Below the pieces are notes generated by a model, which saw nothing but the letters and a program-made list of their open reading frames with translations, was not told the DNA's origin and ran no database searches. Positions 43,722 to 51,340 of a stretch of DNA of 64,000 bases are shown piece by piece. The DNA is taken from NCBI GenBank assembly GCA_019419585.1, contig DXZQ01000003.1:1-64000 (forward strand). Reading direction: 5' to 3'. Source of the DNA: Collinsella sp. Its GTDB lineage: Bacteria; Actinomycetota; Coriobacteriia; Coriobacteriales; Coriobacteriaceae. Every line of letters begins with the position of its first letter. Positions within the stretch are counted from its first letter, which is position 1. The translations under genes and the position numbers were made by a program.

Positions 43722-44762
43722 ATGGGAGAGGCCTCGTGTCCTAAAGCTACCATTGTCGTCCCCGTTTACAACTCTGCGCGCTCCATTCAGCGATGCCTCG
43801 ATTCGCTGTTGGCCCAGTCTGAGCGTTCGATTCAGGTTGTCTGCGTCAACGACGGTTCGACTGATGATTCGTTGAACGTGTTGCGTCGGATCGCGCAGGC
43901 CGACGATCGCGTACTGGTGATTGACCAGGAAAATGCGGGCGTCTCGTGTGCTCGAAATGCCGGTATCGATGCCGCCGAGGGCGAGACCGTCTTTTTTGTG
44001 GACGCCGACGATTACATCGATGCTCAGATGGTCGAGCGCGTACTGCATGTCATGGAGTCTGCAGATGCCGAGGCCGCCGTTTTTGGCGGCGTCTGTGAAC
44101 CTGCCGATGCTGCCCCCAAACGCGTCCAGCAACTCATGAGCCCCAAAGCTGGTACCTTCGGCGCCCGTGATCCCCAACTGCTGTTCCATGCGAATGCGCA
44201 GCCCTATGCCTGCCGTGCGGCTTTTTCGCGCGAGCTGCTCAATCGCGAAGGCATTCGCTTCGCCCCCGGTTTGGCTTTGGGCGAGGACGTCGTCTTCCAA
44301 TTTGCGGCTTATGCGCTTGCCCGCAAGACCGTCGTCATGCCGGACAAGTTCTACCACTACGTGATGGAGAGCGAATCGGCGACGCACGAGTTCAACAGTG
44401 CCGAGGCTCGTGCCAAAAAGCTTGACGCCCACCTGAGGATGCTCGAGGAGGTCTTGGAGAACTGGGCGGCCTACGGTCTTTTGGACCTGTGTCCCGGCGA
44501 GCTGATAACTTGGTTTTTGGACCTCATTGTGTTCGACCTGGCGCGCTTGGATGCCGATGACTTCCATCGCGTGGCGGCTCGCGTCAACATGGACCTCGCG
44601 ACGTTTTTGGGAACGGAGTGGGCGGATATGCCTGCTAAGGGTGCCGTTCGCCGTGTTGCCCACAAGCTCGTTGCGGCGACCTCGGGCGTTTCGATGGCAG
44701 ATGCCACGCTGTTCTATCTTTCGACTCGTGGTTTCAAAGCCTGTCTGGAGCGCTTTCTCTAA
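43722..44762 (+). CDS. Family 2 glycosyltransferase
   Basis: A 346-aa GT2 enzyme with IVVPVYNSARSIQRCLDSLL, CVNDGSTDDSL and the metal motif FFVDADDYID. The C-terminal half (LGEDVVFQFAAYALA and following helices) resembles that of the fourth gene of the operon rather than the two neighbours. ATG at 43722 begins 6 bases after the preceding stop. Acceptor and donor cannot be told. Confidence 0.87.
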   Translation: MGEASCPKATIVVPVYNSARSIQRCLDSLLAQSERSIQVVCVNDGSTDDSLNVLRRIAQADDRVLVIDQENAGVSCARNAGIDAAEGETVFFVDADDYIDAQMVERVLHVMESADAEAAVFGGVCEPADAAPKRVQQLMSPKAGTFGARDPQLLFHANAQPYACRAAFSRELLNREGIRFAPGLALGEDVVFQFAAYALARKTVVMPDKFYHYVMESESATHEFNSAEARAKKLDAHLRMLEEVLENWAAYGLLDLCPGELITWFLDLIVFDLARLDADDFHRVAARVNMDLATFLGTEWADMPAKGAVRRVAHKLVAATSGVSMADATLFYLSTRGFKACLERFL

Positions 44763-44836
44763 TTCCAAGCGCTGCCGCCCGCCGCAACTCGGCTGCTAAA
44801 ATAACCCTGTTACACGCTATTCAACAGGAGGTTCTC

Positions 44837-45955
44837 TTGCAGAACTCTGATACCCCTAAAGTTTCGCTGCTTGTCCCCATTTGCAATGTCGAGCGCTACC
44901 TGCGCGAGTGTCTCGATTCCGCCGTGGCTCAGACGCTCAAGGACATCGAGATCATCTGCATCAACGACGGCTCCACCGATAGTTCGCCGGATATCATCCA
45001 CGAGTACATGGAGCGCGACCCCCGTGTAAAGATGATCGACAAGGCCAACAGCGGCTACGGCGACTCGATGAACCGCGGCCTGGAGATGGCGCGCGGCGAG
45101 TACGTGGGTATCCTTGAGTCCGACGACTTTATGTTTGAGGACTCGCTCCAAAAGCTGGTCGCCAAGGCCGATGCTGAACATGCCGATGTGGTAAAGGGCG
45201 ACTTTTACCTGTATTGGTCCACGCCCAGCGAACGCCGTGAGCTGTTTGGGATCATCGACGAGCATATGACGGGCGCCGCTTATCGCCCCGTCGATCGCCC
45301 GGGCATTTTCTACCGCAAACCTTCCATTTGGTCGGCTATCTATCGGCGCGAGTTCCTCAACGACAATCAGATTCGGTTCCTTCCCACGCCGGGTGCTTCG
45401 TATCAGGATGCGGGTTTTAACTTTAAGGTCTGGGCATGCGCCGAGCGTGCCGCGTTTATTGCGGACCCCATTTTGTGCTATCGCCAAGACAACGAGAAGA
45501 GCTCAGTTAATTCGCCCAACAAGGTGTTTTGCGTGTGCGACGAATATGCTGAGATGCAACGTTTTTTGGACGAGCGTCCCGAGCTCAAGGCTCAGCTTCA
45601 GGGCATTTTAATGCGCATGAAGGTCGATACGTACCGTTGGAATGATGAGCGCCTGGTCGATGAGTTGCGCGAGCAGTTTTGGGAGAAGGCCTCTCCCGAG
45701 CTCAAGTCCGATTGGGATGCCGGTCGCTTTGACCTGTCGCTGTTCGATCCGCGTGGCGAGACCGACTTGCGCCTGATGGTCAAGTCGCCCCGCGCCTATA
45801 TCGATTCGCGCTTTGGCTTTAAAAAGCCGGGCAAGATCAATACGTTTAAGCACTACTTTAAGATTGGCGGGCTGCCGCTGGTCTGGCGCGTGCTGACGTA
45901 TCAGCGCACCTACGGTGATAATCCGCACCCCGATGACGTTCCGGTCGCACAGTAG
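44837..45955 (+). CDS. Family 2 glycosyltransferase, paralogue B
   Basis: A 372-aa GT2 enzyme close to the protein at 42612: the first 110 residues are nearly the same (RYLRECLDSAVAQTLKDIE, GILESDDFM), while the later part has diverged. The TTG start at 44837 follows CAGGAGGTTCTC, the same start style as its paralogue. Probably adds a related sugar to the same glycan. Confidence 0.88.
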   Translation: MQNSDTPKVSLLVPICNVERYLRECLDSAVAQTLKDIEIICINDGSTDSSPDIIHEYMERDPRVKMIDKANSGYGDSMNRGLEMARGEYVGILESDDFMFEDSLQKLVAKADAEHADVVKGDFYLYWSTPSERRELFGIIDEHMTGAAYRPVDRPGIFYRKPSIWSAIYRREFLNDNQIRFLPTPGASYQDAGFNFKVWACAERAAFIADPILCYRQDNEKSSVNSPNKVFCVCDEYAEMQRFLDERPELKAQLQGILMRMKVDTYRWNDERLVDELREQFWEKASPELKSDWDAGRFDLSLFDPRGETDLRLMVKSPRAYIDSRFGFKKPGKINTFKHYFKIGGLPLVWRVLTYQRTYGDNPHPDDVPVAQ

Positions 45956-45967
45956 GAGCACTTGACT

Positions 45968-47035
45968 ATGGCTACCCCCAAGATTTCCGTTGTCGTTCCC
46001 ATCTATAACGTGGAGGAGTGCCTGGCCTGGTGCCTGGACTCCCTGCTTGCGCAGGACATGCCCGATTGGGAAGGCGTGCTGGTCAACGACGGCTCGCCGG
46101 ACGGCTCGCGCGATATTGCGGCTACCTATTGCGAAAAGGACGCGCGCTTTACGCTGGTCGATAAGGAGAACGGCGGCCTGTCGAGTGCGCGTAATGCAGG
46201 TATCGCCGCGTCCACGGCTCCTATCGTCGCGTTTTTGGATTCCGACGATCGCTTTACGCCCGATGCATGCCGCGTGATCGTCGATGCCTTTGAGCGCGAG
46301 GGCTGCGACGTTTTGACCTTTGGCGCGAATCCGTATCCGCTGGAGGCGGGGTATCCGTGGCTTAATCGGGTTTTGAGTCCGCGGGACGTTTCTTTTCATG
46401 GATATAGTTTCGAATTATTATTTAAAGAGGATTCGCGTCCCTTTGTGTGGCGGACTGCCTGCAGACGTGATTTTCTGGCGAATAACGCTATTCGGTTTGA
46501 TGAATCTATCTGCTATGGCGAAGATCAAGTTTTCGAAATGGCGATCTATGGTCGTTCGCGAAAAACAACGCTGATTTCGAATAAATTGTATGACTACCGT
46601 GTGGCGCGCAAGGGCTCGCTCATGGACACCATGCGCTACGACGACGAGACGCGTCTGCTGGAGCATGTGAAAATATATTCCGCGGTGTTGGCCGACTGGC
46701 ATCGAGATGGCCTTGACACGCAGCATGTCGATGACCTGGCATACTTCCTGTGTGATTTGGTGCTGTACGATGCAATCAGGTTGCTGGGTACGGGCTGCGG
46801 CAAAGTGTTCGACGCTGTATCTACGGTGCTCGCTGGTTCCGCTATGGGGAGCGATGCCGCGCTTACGCGATGTGCTCCTTCTGTTGCTGCTATGGTGCGC
46901 GCAGCGCGTGCTAACAAGGCGCCCAGCGTCCGTGCGTGCAGGAGGCTCATGTTTGAGTACGACGTTTTTAGGTCTGGGCTCCTTCGGGCGTGCAAACGCA
47001 TGGCCGCGAATATCCTGGGAAAGAGAGATTTGTAG
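45968..47035 (+). CDS. Family 2 glycosyltransferase with an AT-rich internal patch
   Basis: A 355-aa GT2 enzyme: SVVVPIYNVEECLAWCLDS, LVNDGSPDGS and FLDSDDRFTPD. ATG at 45968 lies 9 bases from AGGAG; TTG at 45962 is closer and also possible. Bases about 46,380-46,620 (encoding residues near 138-218) use AT-rich codons unlike the rest of the gene, suggesting a recombination patch. It ends the operon together with the fragment at 47048. Confidence 0.87.
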   Translation: MATPKISVVVPIYNVEECLAWCLDSLLAQDMPDWEGVLVNDGSPDGSRDIAATYCEKDARFTLVDKENGGLSSARNAGIAASTAPIVAFLDSDDRFTPDACRVIVDAFEREGCDVLTFGANPYPLEAGYPWLNRVLSPRDVSFHGYSFELLFKEDSRPFVWRTACRRDFLANNAIRFDESICYGEDQVFEMAIYGRSRKTTLISNKLYDYRVARKGSLMDTMRYDDETRLLEHVKIYSAVLADWHRDGLDTQHVDDLAYFLCDLVLYDAIRLLGTGCGKVFDAVSTVLAGSAMGSDAALTRCAPSVAAMVRAARANKAPSVRACRRLMFEYDVFRSGLLRACKRMAANILGKRDL

Positions 47036-47047
47036 ATCGGAGCGGCC

Positions 47048-47146
47048 ATGTCTGTTGTCTTGCTAGACCATCGTCGTCACTACATTCTGTTCGTTGCTGT
47101 GGCCTGCCTGAGCGTTTTGTTGGGCGGGCCTTCTTATCCCGGGTGA
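47048..47146 (+). pseudogene. 32-codon remnant of a membrane protein
   Basis: A short frame starting 12 bases after the glycosyltransferase stop, preceded by GGAGCGGCC. It encodes one hydrophobic segment (YILFVAVACLSVLLGG) and then stops. It looks like the first transmembrane segment of a lost gene at the edge of the AT-rich island, though a real small peptide cannot be excluded. The rest of 47147-47295 is AT-rich promoter-like DNA. Confidence 0.4.
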
Positions 47147-47295
47147 GAGCGGGGCTCTAGCCATATTTGAATGTGGAGGCGAATGGGGCTAGTCAAATAT
47201 ATATTTCGGTTTCAGACTTGAAAACGCTTGAATTCACCAGTTGTTAGTTTAAAAATAACATATAGATTCCGCCGGATTCGTGGAAAGGATGTTCT

Positions 47296-48786
47296 ATGAA
47301 AGACGTTCGAAGGAGATGGCGCGGGCTAAAGGCTTTCGGGTTGGCCGCATTTGCAACTGCCTGCCTTACTTGTGCTCCATTGACCGCAAAAGCAGGTCTT
47401 ATTGGCGGTGTTGGAGGGGGTAGCGCCTCGGTAGACGAGCCCACGGAATGGTGCGTTGGCGATAACCGTCCGATTTCTTACTGGGAATATGACGGTTGGA
47501 ACGGCACTCAAAATGAACCGATGTCTGGCCCTCTTACGCGGTATAGCGTCGAGTGTAATGCTGGGGGGACTGCTCACAGAGATTTTCTAGTAGGTTTAAA
47601 CTCTATTGATCAGAGCGCCTCGAGGACCGATCCTTCTGGAGTTACATCACGTCCCGCAGGTACATACTATTTCAACAAAGATGGTTTGATGCAGACCGGA
47701 CTCGTTCGGTGCGAGGACGGCAGCCTTCGCTATTTCGATCTCGAAACTGGCGCCATGGTCACGAACCAGTGGCATAACGAATACGAAGCTGTCTGGTACT
47801 ATTTTGGCGCTGACGGGACCGCGGTGTCGGGCTGGCAGTCTATCGGTGGGGACAAGTATTACTTCTATCCCGAAAGCCATGATATGGCATACGGCCGAGT
47901 TCAGATTGATGGCAAGAACTACTTCCTGAACACCCCTGGCGCCAACGCCGACGGCCGCATGCAGCATAGTGGCTGGTTCTACGACTCCATCTACGGAAAG
48001 TGGTCCTATGCGACCTCCGACGGTGAGCTATTAACCGGTTGGCATAATCTCGACGGCACTTGGTACTATTTCAACGAATCTGGGGTCATGCTGACTGGCT
48101 GGATCAACGATTCGGGTACTTGGTACTACACCAATGCATCCGGTGCGATGGTCACTGGCTGGCTCAACATCGGCGGTACGTGGTTCTACCTCGACGGCTC
48201 GGGCGCCATGGCCGCTAACAGCTGGCGCAGCCTCGGCGGCTCCTGGTACTGGTTCGGCGACTCCGGTGCAATGGCCACTGGCTGGTTCTTGGCAGGCGAC
48301 TCTTGGTACTATGCGAGCGGTTCGGGCGCCATGGCAACCGGCTGGCTCAGCAATGGCGGCACGTGGTATTGGCTCGGAGGTTCGGGCGCTATGGCCTCTA
48401 ATTCTTGGGCCAACGTTGGTGGAGTTTGGTACTGGTTCGACGATTCCGGCGCGATGGCCACCGGCTGGCGTCAGGTCGGCGGCGCCTGGTACTACTTTAG
48501 CGGTTCCGGCGCTATGACCCACGACGCCTGGGTCGGCGACTACTATCCTAAGTCTTCCGGCGCCATGGCTACGAACGCCTGGGTCGGCTCCTATTATGTC
48601 GGCGAGGACGGCAAGTGGATTCCGGGCTACGGTTTAGTTTGGTATAAGAACGGAAGCGATGTTTACCATACGCATAAGTGCCGTACCGTTGGCAAGGACG
48701 CAAAGGGCTATTCGCAGATCTCTATTCAGGAGGCCCAGAGGCGTGGCGCTTCACGAGAGTGCAAAAACTGCCAGCAAATTGGCTAG
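47296..48786 (+). CDS. Exported choline-binding-type repeat protein with C-terminal Cys/His mini-domain
   Basis: A 496-aa secreted protein. A signal peptide covers about 1-33. Residues 120-430 hold about 13 aromatic repeats of the CW_binding_1 type (GTWYYF, SGAMATGW), which bind choline or glucan on the wall. No enzyme domain is seen. The C-terminus (about 445-496) carries a VYHTHKC ... IQEAQRRGASRECKNC pattern, a small Cys/His module often found at the ends of exported proteins. ATG at 47296 follows GGAAAGGATGTTCT. Its repeats are GC-rich, unlike the following genes. Confidence 0.85.
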   Translation: MKDVRRRWRGLKAFGLAAFATACLTCAPLTAKAGLIGGVGGGSASVDEPTEWCVGDNRPISYWEYDGWNGTQNEPMSGPLTRYSVECNAGGTAHRDFLVGLNSIDQSASRTDPSGVTSRPAGTYYFNKDGLMQTGLVRCEDGSLRYFDLETGAMVTNQWHNEYEAVWYYFGADGTAVSGWQSIGGDKYYFYPESHDMAYGRVQIDGKNYFLNTPGANADGRMQHSGWFYDSIYGKWSYATSDGELLTGWHNLDGTWYYFNESGVMLTGWINDSGTWYYTNASGAMVTGWLNIGGTWFYLDGSGAMAANSWRSLGGSWYWFGDSGAMATGWFLAGDSWYYASGSGAMATGWLSNGGTWYWLGGSGAMASNSWANVGGVWYWFDDSGAMATGWRQVGGAWYYFSGSGAMTHDAWVGDYYPKSSGAMATNAWVGSYYVGEDGKWIPGYGLVWYKNGSDVYHTHKCRTVGKDAKGYSQISIQEAQRRGASRECKNCQQIG

Positions 48787-48866
48787 CACATTATTGAGTT
48801 AGTTTTGATTGAGGCCCCGTTGCCCTGAGGTGACGGGGTCGCTGTGTGATTGGATACCGTGCCGCT

Positions 48867-51077
48867 ATGATGAAATGCTCATTCGGGGAGCTGGTCTTTT
48901 CGGGCCTGGTTTCTTTGGGGCTCCTTTTGGGTTCGTCCTCGATGTTATACGCCCTTGATTCGAATAACACTGACGAAGGTCCCGCATCTAACGTTACTAT
49001 TGCTTCTGTCGAGTCAGGCGTTGATGCTCAGCGCGAATCGACCTTCGCTGTCGAGCAGAACTCTCAGGTGGATAATGAGACCCCTTCTGAGGTCTCGAAT
49101 CAAATTATTTGGCATCAGGGGTGGATATCACCCGAAGAAGGGGCTGGTTTTTGGCGTTGGGGCTTGTCCGACGGAACAATCGCTGTTTCTTCTTGGAGAC
49201 ATATAAACGGTAGCTGGTACTGGTTTGACGACGAAGGTCGAATGGCTCAGGATGGGTTGGTTCAAGTCGGGGGTGCGACGTATGCCTTCTCCTCTTCGGG
49301 CGCAATGCGTGTCGGCTGGTACCTAGATTCTACGGGCTCCACTTCTGCTTGGCGTTATTTCTCCGGTTCTGGCGCCATGGTAAAAGGCTGGCTTTCAGAC
49401 GGCAGCAACTGGTATTGGCTGGATCATGAGGGCAAGATGGTCCACGACTCGATGCTGCAGATCGGGGGAGCCACGTATGGATTCTCTTCTTCTGGCGCAA
49501 TGCTTATCGGATGGCATCTTGATGCTTCCGTTTGGCACTATTTCTCAGGCTCTGGCGCCCTGGTAAAGGGCTGGCTCTCGGATGGGGGTCGTTGGTACTG
49601 GCTTGATCCTGCAGACGGTTCTATGGCCACCGGGCTAAAAGAATGTAATGACACCCCTTATATCTTTAACAGTTCAGGGGCCATGCTCTCCTCCCAGTGG
49701 GCGCTTATTGACAACAACTGGTATTACGCTGACTCCAACGGCTTGCTGCATGGAGGCTGGTTACTTCTGGGGAATTCTTGGTATTACTTGGATCCAGGAA
49801 GCCATATTATGCTCACGGGCTTTATGCAAGTGGGCTCGTCCACCTATTTCCTTACGAGTTCAGGTGCCATGGCAACAGGCTGGGCACTTGCTGATGGTAC
49901 TTGGTATTACGCCGCATCAAACGGAGCTATTCAACGAGGGCGATGGATAAAGTCCGGAAACGCCTGGTATTACCTTGATGATGTATCCGGCGCAATGCGT
50001 ACTGGTGAATTTGCGGTAGGAAGCACGCGCTATTTTTCTTATGATTCCGGTGCAATGGCATCTTCGTGCTGGATCAACTTGAACGACGGTATGGCATGGG
50101 CGAATTCGTCTGGAGCACTGAGCGAGCCGTTGCCTACTTCATCTGATGGATCTCCCGTAGTCGCTGATCGAGCCGACTTGTCTTCATTGCCAGGTACGAT
50201 TCATATTGGAGATGCGGTTTTCTATGTGGATGCAAGCGGTGCCGTCAATGTAGCATCTGGTTGGATTATGTCGAAAGACGCTTCTGACGAAAGCGGCAAT
50301 ACTTGGTATTACGCATCTTCCAATGGTGTCCTTAAGTCTGGTTGGCAATATGTTAACGGTGCGTGGTATTGGATGGATCCTTCCACGTACAAGATGAAGA
50401 CCGGATGGCTCAATGACGGCGGTACGTGGTACTGGCTTCAGCCTTCGGGTGCCATGTTTGCTAACGGGTGGCTGAAAATCGATGGCGTTGACTATTACTT
50501 CAATGCAAGTGGTGCATGGTTGAATACGTCTGGCTCTGTTTTGGGGGTTAATAGGTCCAGTCTGGTCAATTGGCTTATGAGCCACGAAAACGACGGCTAT
50601 TACCGTGGAACACGCTACGATACGCATCTTAGCCAAGAAACATGCATGTATCCAAAGGGTGATCCTCGTTGGGACGGGTATACCGGTATGAACTGCGGCG
50701 GATTTGTATCGCATGCATATATGAAAGCGGGCGGTAATTTAGCTCCCATTGCCGCCGAGCAGAGCCATTCCCCTTGGAGTGGAGGTCCCGGAAGGGGCGG
50801 CTGCGTTAACGCTTATCGTTGGTACGGCTACGCTATCGATACGTGCGCAAACGTGACTTATTTCAACTCTATTGATGAGTTGTTACGTAGCGGTTTGGCT
50901 CGTAAGGGGGACATTGTGTTCTTCAATCCTTACAACCCATATGCGGACGATAGCCACATTGGCTTTTTCTGGGGCAATACGCCTAGTGAAAACTTGTTTT
51001 GGCATAGTGACGGTTATGGAAACCGTATTTCTGGTTTGACTGCTTTGAGTCCATCGAAAGTAATATTGATTCGTTAG
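48867..51077 (+). CDS. Choline-binding-type repeat protein with NlpC/P60-like amidase domain
   Basis: A 736-aa exported wall enzyme. The N-terminal 35 residues are a signal peptide. About 20 aromatic repeats (GSWYWF, SGAMATGW and variants) span residues 80-560. The last 175 residues form an NlpC/P60 (CHAP-like) cysteine peptidase: MNCGGFVSHAYMKAGG has the nucleophile, DSHIGFFWG the histidine. It would cut peptide bridges of peptidoglycan while anchored by the repeats. Start is uncertain (ATG 48867, ATG 48870 or GTG 48846). Confidence 0.87.
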   Translation: MMKCSFGELVFSGLVSLGLLLGSSSMLYALDSNNTDEGPASNVTIASVESGVDAQRESTFAVEQNSQVDNETPSEVSNQIIWHQGWISPEEGAGFWRWGLSDGTIAVSSWRHINGSWYWFDDEGRMAQDGLVQVGGATYAFSSSGAMRVGWYLDSTGSTSAWRYFSGSGAMVKGWLSDGSNWYWLDHEGKMVHDSMLQIGGATYGFSSSGAMLIGWHLDASVWHYFSGSGALVKGWLSDGGRWYWLDPADGSMATGLKECNDTPYIFNSSGAMLSSQWALIDNNWYYADSNGLLHGGWLLLGNSWYYLDPGSHIMLTGFMQVGSSTYFLTSSGAMATGWALADGTWYYAASNGAIQRGRWIKSGNAWYYLDDVSGAMRTGEFAVGSTRYFSYDSGAMASSCWINLNDGMAWANSSGALSEPLPTSSDGSPVVADRADLSSLPGTIHIGDAVFYVDASGAVNVASGWIMSKDASDESGNTWYYASSNGVLKSGWQYVNGAWYWMDPSTYKMKTGWLNDGGTWYWLQPSGAMFANGWLKIDGVDYYFNASGAWLNTSGSVLGVNRSSLVNWLMSHENDGYYRGTRYDTHLSQETCMYPKGDPRWDGYTGMNCGGFVSHAYMKAGGNLAPIAAEQSHSPWSGGPGRGGCVNAYRWYGYAIDTCANVTYFNSIDELLRSGLARKGDIVFFNPYNPYADDSHIGFFWGNTPSENLFWHSDGYGNRISGLTALSPSKVILIR

Positions 51078-51088
51078 AATTCCGAGTT

Positions 51089-51119
51089 GTAGGGGACTCT
51101 CTGGGCCCCCTACCTTTTT
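51089..51119 (+). terminator. Terminator after the NlpC/P60 gene
   Basis: GTAGGGG / CCCCCTAC hairpin and T5. The remaining 51120-51340 gap shows no gene. Confidence 0.85.
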
Positions 51120-51340
51120 GACATCTGGTTTGAAAGCTAACTGATGTCGGCATTCTTTGGGGCTAAGAGTAGGGACTAAGAGTCCTTGGTTTCACCCTGC
51201 TGGGAAGTTCTTGTTTACATTGTGGTATTGCGTGCAGTTATTTGTCGTCCCAGATGGCATCTTGTCCAGTTGGATGTTCGGAAATCTTTCACAGCCATGC
51301 TGTAAGCTAAACGCAAACAAGAACGAATGACGAGGTTTAC

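Noticed and set aside
48060..48560. Regularly spaced short repeats as CRISPR-like array
   Set aside because: They encode in-frame aromatic wall-binding repeats with codon-level variation.
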